Shown: one piece after another, positions 1 through 12,913 of the stretch | Layout of the letters: every line of letters starts with the position of its first letter | Position numbering within the stretch: the first letter of the stretch is position 1 | Source: Kuschelorhynchus macadamiae | Taxonomy: Eukaryota > Arthropoda > Insecta > Coleoptera > Curculionidae | Length of the DNA stretch: 64,000 bases | Reading direction: 5' to 3' | Assembly (NCBI GenBank): GCA_030620095.1 | Contig: JAUTXW010000939.1 | Coordinates: 37,460 to 101,459 of the forward strand | Notes under the pieces: model-generated | The model's input: only the letters and a program-made list of their open reading frames with translations | The model's database searches: none | What the model was told of the DNA's origin: nothing | Position numbers and translations under genes: made by a program

Positions 1-2
1 AG

Positions 3-886
3 CATTTTAATGATTTCGAATTTTGCCTTTTAACGCATATTTATAAACAAATTTTTAGTTGCACTGATGTACTGTTTCAAATATTACAGTTAAAGCATTT
101 AGATATAAATTACTGCATTTCGCAAATAAATCTTGCCAAGCAACGAATTATTGAATTTAGAAACGAGGACCATTTCAAAGAACTTTTCAATATTGCTAAA
201 AAGCCACTATTCTGCCAACAAACACACGTCGAGGGCAATGTTCTAGCGACTTTGATATTTTTACTAAATATAAAATATTATATTTCGAAATAATAGATTA
301 TATAATTCTTCAATTAGGGACGCGGTTTGAAAATTTAAATAATTTAAATTTCTTTGCTTTAGTCGATTGCACAAAATATTCGGAATATGTTAAATGCTTT
401 CCAGACGACTTATTAAATAATTTATTAAAAAATTATCCAAACATGTTTGACAGAGATAGATTAAAGAATGAGCTTTCTGTATTGTATAGGGATGAACAAT
501 TTTCAGATTTAGATGTCGAAAAAAGTCTAGCTTTGTTATTTAAAGATTTTAAAGCAATTTTTGCGGAAGCATATAAGCTTTTTAATTTAGTTTTAACTAT
601 TCCCGCAACAAGTGTATCGGCCGAACGAAATTTTTCATGTCTTAAATGGATCAAAACCTACCTAAGAAACACAATGACACAAGAACGGCTTTCGGGTTTA
701 GCAATGATGTCAATAGAGCAGGAATTACTGTCAGCACTTAGTGAAGACCAAAACTTTTACGACCAAATTATAGTTAAATTTGCAACCTTAAAAGACAGAC
801 GTATAGATTTTAATTTTAAACTATTTATTTTAAGTTTTAATAAACTAAATTATGTTTTTATTATCGCAATCACCGCTATATTTTAG
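3..886 (+). pseudogene. hAT transposase remnant (ZMYM1-like), C-terminal half
   Basis: This is the C-terminal half of a hAT-superfamily transposase, a nuclear DNA-cutting enzyme with an RNase H fold. The frame starting near base 3 reads as transposase until about 290, then shifts. A second frame, open upstream of 443, runs to the stop at 884-886. The hAT dimerisation domain is clear at about residues 40-125 of the 147-aa ORF at 443, with LTIPATSVSAERNFS and FATLKDRRID. The N-terminal part and left end lie outside the window. At least one frameshift and several stops near 290-340 make it non-functional. The hAT remnant at 29716-30644 encodes a similar domain. The family call is secure; exact boundaries are not. 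Confidence 0.85.
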
Positions 887-1103
887 TGATAGGTGTACAT
901 ATTTTACTTGTTTTGTTTACTTTTTATTTACTTTTTTTAGAGTTTATTTTTTTAGTTTTTAATGGTTTAGTAGGGCTATTGGCGATGACCTCCATTAAAA
1001 AAAAAAGGTCAACGCGTCGCAGAATAATACCTCATGGGTGACGTGGAAATTTATTCACATTTAAACAAAATTAACCTCATGTAGCCTCACCCTTCAATAT
1101 ACT

Positions 1104-1118
1104 CACGAGCCGCCACTG
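1104..1118. repeat. right terminal inverted repeat of the hAT element at 1-1118
   Basis: CACGAGCCGCCACTG is the complement of the CAGTGGCGGCT starts seen at 8725 and 29196. It follows the transposase remnant by about 220 bases, so it marks the right end of that hAT element. The expected 8-bp target duplication cannot be tested because the left end is outside the window. Confidence 0.8.
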
Positions 1119-3943
1119 CCAGTACCACATTGTCAGTTGCATCCTTTAAAAAATCAATGATAAACAAATTGCTCGGCCAACAACTACAAAACACCGAACC
1201 TCGCTAAACAAACAACTATTATTTATTTTCTCGTCCATCCCCTCTCCACTTCTCATATTTCTAAAATACCTTTCTCACTCTCTGTCTCGTGCGGCGTGCC
1301 TTAGTAGCATAGCGCTGTTAACTTGGACGCGTACTTTCTTATGTATATATTTTTTTGTATAATCATCCTACACTACTCTTTTTTTTTAGAAAAATTTCAA
1401 ACTAACTTGCTTTACGAAAGTTAATAATAATTTTTTTATAATTATTTAATCAGCTTCAACAGCTCCTTCCTTTGTGAAGGAAGCTGATAAGTAACATTTT
1501 ATTCCTTAATTTGTATTTTTTTTTTCAATAATAAATGTGTTTATTATTATTATTAATATTATTATTATAAAATAGTGGATTCATTTCAATATACTTTTGA
1601 GTGTCGAAATAACCCACTTTTTCGCACTAGTTGCACTTCGATTTTAAAAACGTTTGATAACGTTTGACCAGATTTAAACAAACAAACCTAGCAACCACTA
1701 ACAAACGATCATCTTAACAATTAAAACAATTATATTTTCAACGACAATTCGATGTTTATATGACAGGAAACTTCCAGCAAAACTGCTAATATTTCTACAA
1801 CGTGTAAAAGAAAATACTTTATTTATTATAAAAATATTGTTTGCAAGAGTGCAAAGTGTGTTTTTCGCACGCGACACGAAAATTTACTTTTTGCACTAAT
1901 TGCATAAATAACTATTATGTCAATATTTTAGAAAATGGCAAAACTTGTTTTTTTTTTCGCCTATAATTCTCAAATTGAAAAAACCATTGAGGCGCATACA
2001 TATACGAGGACGTACTATATTTGCTAAAACACACTTTGTAAATTAAATATCCTTTTTTTTGCTTGTCTTCATATTGAATATAACGTTAAAATTTTGGAGA
2101 ATGATTACCATCTCAAAAATGACAAATCGTATTTGCTACACTTTTGGTTGACTGAATTTTCTCGTTTTAATATGATTATACTTTTACAGATACTTCCCAA
2201 GTTAGATAGACTAAAGTCTTCTTTTTTCATTTGAAATATCCGTTGCCGTTTCGCCAGCCCAAGAATTTGATAGTTTAATTACATCACTCCGTCCGCCGTT
2301 AGATTTATCGACTCCATAATTGTTCAAGGAATATTAAAGACGAACTTGCAAGGTTTTCGACGGCTATTGAATTAATCTTATTAGCTTTTCCGAGACTTCT
2401 GAATTTCTGCTGCCAAGATTCTTTCCGTTTGAATTTAATTGAAAAATTCTAGGACGGCCAGGCTAAAGGGTATAACGCTCAGCCAAGAGGTAATTTTCCA
2501 ATCTGTCATTATTCTGTTTGTTTTCATAATATTTTCCAATCATATCTATATTTATTACTACACTGTTAAGAAAATAGATTAGGGTCTTATTATTACTGGC
2601 TTTTTTATCTTCACCTTATTAATACTCTCGAAACTTAGCAATATTTGGGGGGACAACCACTTTGGAATGTATCCACGTATTCCGTCAAAAGATCTGAAAG
2701 ACATTTATATATCTCTCAAAACAATAAACCGTGACTAAGAGACCTCCCTTTGTCGTGAAATCGTATCTCTTTAATGTAAAAACGAGCTATGAAATGTTCA
2801 AAGATACAAAACATCAATATAAAAAACTTTAGTCCCATTCTTAAACGCAAATTACAAGTTAACTTCTAAAAACAATTTACAACAATAGAATAGTTGTCCG
2901 CAAAAATCTCAAGTAATACTTTAAAAATCAGTCTAATAACGTAGTAGGCGCCAAGAACCACTTTTCATATCCTTTTACATGTAAAAGACTGCAAGTGGCG
3001 CAATATAACCGGCCGGAATCTAAGATTTACTTAACGCTGAAATAACTCATTCACATCAAAATAAATAAAGATTCTAATAACAATCAATGATTTTACAATA
3101 GTATTATACCATTTTGTTGCTAACTTAGATGTTTAAACTTGACTCGAATTTTTTCAAAACACTGCAACAATAAATGGATAAAATATAAGCCAGTCGACCA
3201 CTTATATGAGTTAATTGTTTATATTCAGATGCAAGAATAACAGATAATACTAAAAAAACCTTTTTTGCGAATGTTAAAAGCTTAGATACGGGGCAATACA
3301 AGAGGCACATCAGGGGTATCTCAAAAATGAAAATTTTTGTCTGTAGATATTTTCAAAATGCTTTCAAAATATGAAAGGTATAATTAAAATTCACTGTTTC
3401 TGAAAGTTTCAGTAAAATCTAACTCATAATTTTGTTTATGGCTCAAAATAGTCTCATTTTGACTCAACACTAAAATCCTTCCTAAAACCAAAACTAAGAT
3501 CGATATTGAGCTCAAAACCAAACAGAAATGTATAATTTGTCACAACCTTCATTTTGAATCCTAGCATTACCTTTTTGGACAACTATTAGTTTTTAAGTGA
3601 AATTTTTCTGAAAAATTAACTTTCTATTTTCACTCATAGCGTCTAAATAAAAATAAAATTTATAAAGAAAAAATGTGTATTTTCACAATCTCTTTTAAAT
3701 TAGATAAGTACCTAGACTATACTTAGAGACAATTACATTATTCTAGATATCGATAAAGTATACTGTTGAATGCACATTTGTAATATGTCACGGAATGGAA
3801 AATTTCGCTAGACCATTTATTGGCCTGTATTGAAATTTTTCGTTCCTTAGCATAGTATGGCAGTAAACCCAAATGTTTTACAATTTAATCTTAGCCTAAT
3901 ATATATTTATCAGAAAATAACAAATATTCTATAAGAGCACATG
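1119..3943. other. intergenic sequence without recognisable genes
   Basis: I see no protein-coding signal across this 2.8 kb AT-rich stretch. It holds a small hairpin at 1449-1488, with 9-bp arms ATCAGCTTC and GAAGCTGAT. Two similar blocks, near 1614-1637 and 1885-1910, are variants of ACTTTTT(C)GCACTA.TTGCA. Neither could be assigned to a family. Confidence 0.5.
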
Positions 3944-4109
3944 AGAACTTCAAAAGTTCTAGCACATGCCCTCTCACTCGGACACTTTCCAATTTCCTTA
4001 GCAGCAAGCGTTACATCGCACTCTTTGTATTCTATTTTCTAAATAGAACTTCAAAAGTTCTAGCACATGCCCTCTCACTCCGACACTTTCCAATTTCCTT
4101 AGCAGCAAG
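3944..4109. repeat. 65-bp direct duplication at the broken end of a LINE
   Basis: Bases 3944-4008 and 4045-4109 are near-identical and in the same orientation, separated by 36 bases. The copy at 4045 is the in-frame RT coding sequence. The copy at 3944 lies beyond the ORF2 stop. The LINE's similarity stops at this duplication, so it marks a rearrangement breakpoint. Confidence 0.9.
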
Positions 4110-5917
4110 GAATGGGAAACTGTGTCAAAGGCTTTAGCAAAGTCCATATAGACTGTAAGACATTTTTTATTTTGTTGCATTTTTGATATAATTTCACGAA
4201 ACCAAAAAAATATCGCATCATCCGTACTTCTATTCCGTCTAAAACCAAATTGTTCAGTAAAAAGAACATTCTGAGAATCAAAAAAATCAACTAGGCGTGT
4301 CTTTACACATTTTTCCCATAATTTTGAAAAGTTGCTTAAAAGAGATATTGGTCTGTAATTTGTCATTTGGTATGGGTCTCCATTTTTAAAAATAGGAACA
4401 ACTATAGCGGTTTTCCATTCTACAGGTATCCTGGAACTTGTAAAGGTTAAATTAATTATATGGACTAAAGGCTTTAAGATATACATATGGATTGTTTTAA
4501 TTAATCTTACAGTTATACCATCCTCACCAGGGGAAGAGTCTGATTTTAAGGATTTGATGTATAAAATAAGTTCTTTTTCGTTTATTGGTTTTAAAAAAAG
4601 GGTTTTGTTTAAATTATGTTTTGTTTTATATTGCTGGTTTTTAGAAATAATTTTGTTAGCCATTGTCTCTCCTATTTTTGCAAAAAAGTTATTAAAAAGT
4701 TCAGATGTTTGTTCTTTGTTTTTTACTATATTACCAGTTTCGTCTTTAATTAATATCTCGCCTTTTTCACTATTTTTATTTACTACTTGGTTAATAACTT
4801 CCCATACTCTTTTATAGTTTTTACCTGCGTCCTGAATTTTTGTTTTATAATATTGGAATTTAGTTTTACGGATTAATTTTTGTAAGTAGTTCCTGTATTG
4901 TTTATACTGTTCCTCTTTTTCAACTGTAAGGTTTTTTAATAATTTTTGTTTTAAATAATCCCTATGTTTAATAGAATTTATTAACCCCAGAGAAATCCAA
5001 GGTTTGATTTTTCTATATTTTTGTTTAATGATCAAAGTGTTTGTAGATATGTTTATATAAATTTCAAGTGTGGAAATAAATTGTTGATAGGCGAATTGGG
5101 CATGGTCTAGAGCTGTACAGCTTAACCACGTCTCTTGCGATAAAAGCGATTTTAATTTTTCATAGTTTATTTTTCTATAGTGCTGTACTGACTTTTTATT
5201 TTTTTCTGGTAATTTTATTTCGGTATTTAAGCCTATTAGGTAATGATCGGTCATATCGGTTTTGTAGATAAAAGGAGTTGGTTTAGATATAAATTCTTTG
5301 TTATAACGTACAAATATGTGATCTATACAACTCGATGAAACCGCAGTAACTCTAGTAGCTTTGTTTATACAAGAAAAAAGGCCCTTCTCGTTCATTAAAT
5401 TTAAATATTCGTTTGTTTTTAGAGACAGTGGATCCAAAATATTAATGTTTATATCTCCAATAAATATATCTAAATGATGATTACTCCAATTTATTAAGTA
5501 TTGTTCTAAATCACTTAAAAATAAATCTAAATTTGGTGACGGAGGTCTATAGCAACATGTTACGTTGATATCTACTTTGTTTATTTCCAAGCATATTTGA
5601 ATACACCTAGTTTCTGAAAAATGTATTAATTTTGTTATATGTTTTATACTGTTTTTTATGTATACAATTATGCCATCATTTTTATTACATTGAGAATTAT
5701 TATAAACTAATTTAAAATTAGGCAAATGAAAGAGACTTACCTCATATTTTTCCAAATTAAAAGTCTCCGATAACACTAGGATATCAATATTATTTTGTTC
5801 GATCGATTCAATTAATAATGTTAGTTCATCAAAATTTTTTCTTATACTTCTGATATTTATGTGGTATATTTTTAACCTACTTTCTCCCTCAAGCAGCTTG
5901 CAAATAAGGTGCCTCAA
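3998..5917 (-). pseudogene. LINE ORF2: endonuclease plus truncated reverse transcriptase
   Basis: ORF2 of a non-LTR retrotransposon, 639 codons without a stop. An apurinic-like endonuclease domain fills about residues 15-235, with HINIRSIRKNFD, VLSETF, GDINI, SSCIDHIFVR and TDHYLIG. A linker follows, and the RT starts near residue 440 with LKSDSSPGEDGI, YRPISLLSNFSKLWEK, QFGFRRNRSTDDA and motif A, VYMDFAKAFDTVSH. The frame ends just after motif A, so motif B, the YADD box and the 3' UTR are missing. LINEs usually lose their 5' end; here the 3' end is lost at a 65-bp duplication, so a later deletion is more likely than abortive reverse transcription. Clade is CR1/jockey-like and not resolved further. 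The long open frame suggests a fairly recent copy. Confidence 0.88.
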
Positions 5918-6073
5918 ATATTCCGCTCCCCTCTATGGCTCCGAAAAAATTTAACATAACTAAATATTTATTACGCTACTTAAGATAATGTAAGATCTAA
6001 CACTATACATATAATGCTTGTATTCACTCACGCAACAAAATAGAAGTATTTACAAGAATTTTTTTTTTTTCGG

Positions 6074-6466
6074 TTAATAGGCATCTAGATCTTCCAGATC
6101 TCGAATTTTGTGATTTCTTCCATCCTCCTTCTTGACGAATATATTTCCATTTCTCGTGAAAACCCGTTTCCAGTCAATCTTCTCTTGAGCTGCTTTAAAC
6201 AAAAAGAATCTAGATTTAGTCAGTTCCTCCACTATTCCAATTTTAGTACCTTTGAGGTTACTCTTATGTTTTAATATTGTAGTTTTTTTGTTGTAGTCAG
6301 CAAATTTTACTATTACTGGGCGTGCTTTTTCTCGGTTTTCTCCCACTCTGTAGCACTTAATTATGTCTTCTTTCGTGGTATTTATTTTTAACTTCTGAGT
6401 AAAAAGTTTAACCATCTTTTCCTGAATAATTTCGCCGTCATTTTCTTCATGGCGAAAACTCTCCAC
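6074..6466 (-). pseudogene. LINE ORF1, RNA-binding protein remnant
   Basis: ORF1 of the same minus-strand LINE, about 150 bases upstream of its ORF2. The 130 residues match the C-terminal RNA-binding part of L1-type ORF1 proteins. Supporting features are CYRVGE, ARPVIVKFADYNKK, the lysine-rich KHKSNLKGTKIGI, and a final GNIFVKKEDG strand. Coding character continues upstream to about 6540, but the N-terminal coiled coil is not visible, so the gene is probably 5'-truncated. In this class ORF1 coats the RNA template in the cytoplasmic particle. Confidence 0.7.
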
Positions 6467-6540
6467 CTGCGCCTCGGCCTGATCGGTGGGAACTTTTACA
6501 AATTTTACCTTAGCGCGCTCATTCTTATCAAAAGATAGGG

Positions 6541-8724
6541 AAAATAAATCATTTATTTTATCTAGAATGACATTTTTTCAAATTCCTAACAGAAAAGCAA
6601 ATTTTGATTCAAATTTATGGAAAAAAATCCAGAAACAATCACAGTCTTAGATTTTCATACGTATAATACGGGAAAAATAATCGCAAGTTAATAAAAGAAA
6701 AAATAGCTCAAGGGAGAACTGCAAGCAAAAAGTGAAAAACAAGCGACAAGGTCTAGTCAAGTTCAAAGTAAGATGATAAGGTACCTACGTATTAGAAAAA
6801 AATTTCTGCACGTCCGACTTCAAAAAAATGTGTTGTGAATGTATAGGCAATTTAAATTACATTTCGTTTAAAAATGGGTTCAAAGGGGTTCACGCGCTGC
6901 AGAAATACAAAGACATGAGTACGATTTACCATTTCAAATTTTGCAGTTACGTAGACAAAGGATCAATGCAAGGCGGTAAAAAGCCATTTTGTGGAAAAAA
7001 AATTATATGCGACGGCATTTACGTCAAAAATTGGTCGAAAAATGGTCGAAATTGGACAAATCTACTTCTATTTTATAATTTTAGATTAGATTTTTTTTAT
7101 AAAAAATCGCATTTAGCGCCCAACTATACATATTTCCCTATTGAAATCACATTGAAGCTAATACATATCTCTTATAGTTTTATCATAATATTGCAGCGGC
7201 GGAAGGCTTGCAAATGATCCATGATACTGCGTGCGGTTCCCCCTTAAGGAAAAAATAAAGAATCGATTTCTCGAGTGCTACAAATTTAGCTGCTGTTTCT
7301 ACATGTCTGAGATTAAGACCGACTATAATTCCCAGAATCCCAAGGGTACCGACTTGCTCTCATTGATCCAAACGTGCATTTTGGGCGGGTGCCGTAAAAA
7401 GCTAACAAAACCAGCGCGTTTTTTTGGCTAGAAATCAGTAGGTTCTACAACGATCTGAAGTTAACGTATATAGTATCGAAGCCATCGATAAGGAATTATT
7501 CAATATTTAACGGGGAATGTATGCCGGGGCTTCTATCTAAAATTTTACATTGCACTTAGCTCTAAAGTAAGATTTTCGCTCGTGGGTTCGCCAAAGTTGT
7601 ACGTCAAAATAACCATGTATGCGTACAGCTTGCTGGGGTAATCAGAAGAACAGAAGTTTATGTGGTACTTACAATTTTCGTGCAGAAGATAGCATAGGTA
7701 GGTGCCTTAGTCTGAATCTTTGCAATCCCATTCGAAGCTAAAATAATTCATAATTCCCATTCGAAGCTAATATAATCAGAGCACCCTCCAACCACCCTTC
7801 ACGAGTTTTTTTGCATTTTTTAGTTTTTTTTTGGTGTTCAGAGGTTTTGAATTAAATATTATTTATTACATTTTTCCACAATTAAATTTATAAACCATTC
7901 TATTGTCAGTACATAGCAGTTAAACTAGGAAATTCTTTAAATGTAAAATGATATCGTAATTCTTATATGTTTAGAACAGAAATTTGATTTTTCAAGGGAG
8001 TTAATTTATCTGTTTTAGTCTAAGTTCTAAGAAAAATGTGTATTTAAGATCTTTCAAATTTGAACTATGTATTAGAAATATATCATTTTTTAATGTCTTT
8101 AACTCACACAAAGGACCCCCCGCACAAAAGCATAGGGAAGTGGCCCACAGTGGGATTTGCCTAAAATTTACATAGGTTATAGATATTGAGTTTCTGATCA
8201 AATATTCTTAAAACCTCTAAAATCAATGATTTAGCTCTCACGGCCGTATTTAGTAGAGGCTTTCAATTAACAATAACACTTTTTTGTCAAACCCATAACT
8301 TTATTATTTTCTATCCAAATTAGAAATATTATATAATCTTAACATTTATCTTATAGCACAAGTCCTCTGTGAACCATGTTTTGTACTGCAGGGTCGTATT
8401 TAGTAAAGCTGTATTTGACAAATGGTCCAGAAAAAAACGGATTAAATTTGATTTGGTTATAAACTTTTTATTTATTGTCCTATTTCACTCGTTGATAGCT
8501 CGCTTGATAGAAGATGAATGTAGTTTTTTTTAGTTACAAAAAATATCCGCCATTTTAATATCCAAGATGGCAGTCTAACTAAAAAACGTAAATAAAATAA
8601 AATTAGAACAACAAATGCAAATATGACAACATTTTATTTGTAGAAATTATCTTATTAAATCCATATCTGTTTCATAACATTTAAACATATGTAAAAGCAA
8701 GTTTCCAGTAAAATAGCTTTTAAA
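6541..8724. other. intergenic sequence without recognisable genes
   Basis: No domain or repeat family could be supported. Open frames at 6828-7217 and 7231-7431 have no recognisable motif. A fragment near 8550-8580, CGCCATTTT followed by CAAGATGGC, resembles the degenerate repeat at 13641-14570. Confidence 0.4.
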
Positions 8725-9120
8725 TAGTGGCGGCTCGTGGGATTTGACTTTAGAGGGGCGCACTCATGGAAGATTATACAAATTGGTATATTATTATAAA
8801 TATAAGCTCACGAGTACTCACTAGCTCATCTATTTTAAAATCAGCTTAAATCTTGGAAAGGACAAGAACAAGAATAGTTTTATAATGTAAGTTAAAGTCA
8901 CTTCATTAGGTACTGTCTATGAAGGTAAAAAAGGCCAACATAATATATACACAAATATAGCATAATTTTTTAAAATTAAAATCTGCTCCAAAATGAGGTT
9001 CAAAACCTTCAAAGGGCAGGAATATGAATATTTTTTTATAGTCAATAAAAGTCATTTCATTAGTAACTGCCTTACTGTCTAAGGAAGCAAAAGCAATAAA
9101 CTGAGCAATAAATATATACA

Positions 9121-9600
9121 CAAATATAACGTCAATTTTTAAAATTGAAATCCCCTCTGCGGTCCTTCATAGAAATAAATTTTTCCATAACTTTCTTCTC
9201 AAAATTGTTAATTCCTTGCACTAAATTTTTAAGTTGAGTCTTTAAAACTAGGGGGTCAATTTCATTTTCAATGCAAGTTTTTAACCCGGTTGCTGCTTTT
9301 TCTTTCACCCTTATAAAACCCCAAAAATTTCACGGATTGATCCCTTATAAAAATATCTTAGTATTATAACCATTTGACAATAGTTTGATATATCGGTAGT
9401 TTCAATCTGCTGTTTCAATTTGGTTAGAAATTTCTTCCCTACACACTTGTAGCATGCTGTCTATAAAATAATAATAGCAAAAGCTCTGCAAGAATTAATA
9501 TAGTCGCGAGATGATTCATGCTTCCTCATTTTTTCAGGAAGGTGGTGTAAATCGTTTATTCCTTTCCTTGCCCAATTAAGGTCTATTCTAGAGTCGACTT
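9121..9600 (-). pseudogene. hAT transposase remnant (ZMYM1-like), N-terminal region
   Basis: Reading the minus strand gives fragments of the N-terminal half of a ZMYM1-like hAT transposase: KGINDLHHLPEKMRKHESS, KKFLTKLKQQIETTDIS and YCQMVIILRYFYKG. Stops and shifts separate them, so no product is expected. The fragments lie between the left TIR at 8725 and the LINE start, in the orientation expected for the host element. The dimerisation domain seen in the other two copies of this family is absent here. Confidence 0.7.
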
Positions 9601-9659
9601 TATAAAACAGCAAACAAGGGAAACAATACAATACATTTTTTATTTCACATCCACATATC

Positions 9660-10160
9660 CAGTTATTTTTTTATAAGTCCCTTTCGTCGTGTTAAAGACC
9701 TGCTTTCGGCCTTTCGTTCACAAACTTGTGTTAAATTTAGATCGGGCGAAAGGGAAGCAGTGCATACAACAAATATCTGGAAGCCGTAACTATATAACCA
9801 TTCATCAAGATTGGACTGGCAAGATGTTCTATCGAAAAGAGGGTCCAAGTAAGAAAATGCCAGAAATGCTGGTCCTACCTACACGATTCAGGCGATTGCA
9901 TCGGACCCGATAGAAGGAAACAATGTTTTAAATGTGGTAAAGATGACCACGTTGCCAAAGAATGTTCAAGCGAAGAAGAGTGCCCAATTTGTAACGAGGC
10001 AGGACACAGAGCTGGAACTAGAAAATGCGCTGATTTCCGTCGGGCACTGTCGACATTAAGGAAACAAATGTCAGTTTCAAAAAGTGTGCATTCGGGAAAA
10101 GAGGAAGAAAACTTAGACAACACTAAAATCAATAATGAAAATACTTCAGATCAATGTTGA
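9660..10160 (+). pseudogene. R1-clade LINE ORF1 (Gag-like), zinc-knuckle region
   Basis: C-terminal part of a Gag-like ORF1. From 9849 the frame encodes three cysteine knuckles: KCQKCWSYLHDSGDC, CFKCGKDDHVAKEC and CPICNEAGHRAGTRKC. This triple arrangement is typical of R1/jockey-group ORF1 proteins, which package element RNA. The frame ends at a stop at 10158-10160 and overlaps the ORF2 start codon at 10135 by 26 bases in another frame, as in R1 elements. The region before 9849 is shifted and only weakly coding. The N-terminus is missing. Confidence 0.8.
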
Positions 10161-12913
10161 CCGCTCCCCTAGATCCCAAGATATGGCCTTTATAACATCA
10201 AAAGAAAAAGGCATACATATTATATTTACTACTGAACCAAAAAAAACTGACTAGCCAAGGTAAATGGATAACAGATAATAGACAAGATGTAGCAGTATAT
10301 ATACTTAACAGAAACATCGCTGTAAAAAAAATTAAAACAGAAGAAGGTGCATTGATACTGGAGATCGAGGACATCTCTATGAGTGCGTGTTATGTATCTC
10401 CTAATATAGGAATAGACCAGTTCACAACCTTCTTGGACAACCTCCAGCTAAACATCATGAGTAGAACAGGACAAGTTTTAGTGCTCGAAGACTTTAATGC
10501 AAAGTCCCCGGAATGGGGCTCTCCAACATAGGACGAAAGAGGAAGAATTCTTTGCGAAGTAATGGGGGGTCTCGGCCTTGCTCCACAGAACACAGGACAA
10601 AATCCAACTTTTTAAAGAAGAAACTGCAGCTCAAACATAGACATTACTTTTACCACAGATGCCCTGAGCAGAAAATGCAAGAGATGGAAGGTCTTAGAGA
10701 ACGAATCTATGTCTCCACATAACCAGATATATTTTGAGATAGGTAAAGCAACTGGAGCAAAAATAAAATTTAAGGACAAACAGGAAATAGATAAAACAAG
10801 ATGCTTGGAGGCAATTCTAGAAAAAGAAATGTCACAAGGAGAAATAACCAAAAATGCCCAAACCTTCATAAAAACAATTAAAAACGCCTATAGGGTTTCA
10901 ACTATATTACTACCAAGACATCAAAGAGCTACTCCTTACTGGTGGAACGAAGAAATAAAAGAACTAAAGAAAGCATGCACGCTAGAAAGAAGAATATACA
11001 CTAGAAAAAAAACTAGGAACGACACAACCGAAGAAGAGATTATCGCTGCTTGGGAGGAATACAAGTCCAAAAGAAAAGATCTAAAGAGAGCTATAAATAA
11101 AGCAAAAAATAGCACTGGACTGACCTATGCTCTCAACTGGACCAAGATCTATGAGGGGAGGGGTACAAAATAGTAATGAAATTAAAAACACCAGGTTTAC
11201 CTTTTAGGCTTACAACAGAGATGGAAAGCAAAATATTCCAAGAACTTTTTCCAGCCCACAAAAGGATAAATTTACTGAGACGAGATACCGAAACCGTTCC
11301 TCTTTTCAACAGAGAAGAAATAACGGAAGCGAAAAGAAGACTGAAGACAGGAAAATCACCGGGACCCGATGGCGTACCAACAGAAATAATAGTACTTTTA
11401 ATCAACGAACGCCCGAAGCTCGTACTGGACACGCTCAACGGAGATTTAAAGGACCAAGAATTCCCGACAATATGGAAAATCGCACGTCTCATTCTTATAC
11501 ACAAAGCGGGCAAGACATATGACTCTCCGAACAGCTATAGACCACTCAGTGTTTTGGACTCTATGGGAATAATCAGGGAACATCTGATTAAAGAAAGGCT
11601 GAACAAAGAACTAGATGAAAAAGGTGGTTTCGCCCCTCATCAGTACGGGTTTATAAAAGGCAGATCGACAACGGCGGCGCTGTACGTACGCAGCGTTGCT
11701 AAAGAAGGAAACTGGCCGAATAACTCAGAGAGATGGTTACACTAGACATAAGAAACACCAAAATATTAAAAGAACTCGCAAAAAGAGATATATCACAATA
11801 CCTATTAAATCTCATAAAAGACTATCTTAACAACCGAAAGATACGAATTAATAGGCAACCGTATGCAGTCACAGCGGGAATTCCACAAGGCTCCGTTCTA
11901 GGACCCATACTGTGGAATGTACTATATGATCCTGTACTACGAATCGAATACGGGGAATGCATTAAAGTAGTGGGGTACGCCGATGATTTGGCCGTAGTAG
12001 TTAGGGCAAATAAGAAAAATGAGCTAATTGAAAATACAAACAAGACCCTAAATGTCATAGAAAACTGGCTAGTTGGACAGGGATTAAACCTAGCACCCGA
12101 AAAAACGGAAGCAGTAGTCCTAAACGACAAGAGGAAAAGGGATGACATCTTCTTCAACATAGGTGATACTCATATAACGCCAAGCAAATCTCTAAAATAC
12201 CTCGGCATAACAGTGGGCGAAAACCTGTACTTCGGGAAGCACGTAGAGGCCACGGTAAAGAAGGCAGGAGAAAAGCTATATGCTAAATATGGTCGCACAT
12301 GACAAGGATTAAGAAATATGAAAAGATGCTAGTTAGACTCCAACGTCGTACTCTCCTACGAGTGGCAAGCGGATACCGGACGGTATCTGGCATGACCATA
12401 CAGGTTGTGACAGGAGTACCACCCATATACCTCTTAATAGTGGAACGTAAATTAATCAAGGACGACCAGCGCAAAATTAGAGCAGAAGCTCGAAAAAACG
12501 CTAGAGCCTCCACTATGGAAGTATGGCAACAGAGATGGGAAAAAAATCGAGAAACCGGACAATAGACGAAAGCCCTTATCCCGGATATACAAAGAGGGGC
12601 GAACTGTACACACCGCAAACTATGCTACTGGCTCACCCAGGCTCTGATGGGACACGGCAGTTTTAGAGCTTACACGAAAAGATTAAGAAAAACCGACGAT
12701 AACTGTAAATACTGTTCAAACGTAGACACAGCGGAACACACTATATCTAATTGTCCAAGTTGGCATAGGAAAAGAACAGAAACAGAAATTAGGATAGGAA
12801 GGATATTAGAACCAAATAACCTAGGAGACGAAATGATTTCCTCCAAGACAAATTGGGAAATAATACACACTATGATTAGAAACATTATGAAGCAAAAAAG
12901 TTTGGAGGAATAA
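10135..12913 (+). pseudogene. R1-clade LINE ORF2: endonuclease, reverse transcriptase, C-terminal CCHC
   Basis: A decayed but nearly full-length ORF2. The endonuclease starts MKILQINVDRSPRSQ at 10135 and is broken by stops and shifts. Two catalytic motifs are altered: LEDFNA where the family has GDFNA, and SPHN for SDHN. A linker with PYWWNEEIKELKKAC precedes the RT: GKSPGPDGVP, SYRPLSVLD, QYGFIKGRSTTAA, GIPQGSVLGP and GYADDLAVV. Motif A, VTLDIRN, is followed directly by TKILKEL, so several residues just after the catalytic Asp are deleted. A further stretch is missing between 12299 and 12302. The C-terminal knuckle CKYCSNVDTAEHTISNC is diagnostic of the R1 clade. The final stop is at 12911-12913. 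Confidence 0.88.

Noticed and set aside
1600..1920. possible MITE bounded by ACTTTTTCGCACTA-type blocks
   Set aside because: The blocks are direct rather than inverted, and the flanks give no target duplication.
6828..7431. ORFs of 129 and 66 codons
   Set aside because: Composition and sequence show no domain, and I could not link them to any element.
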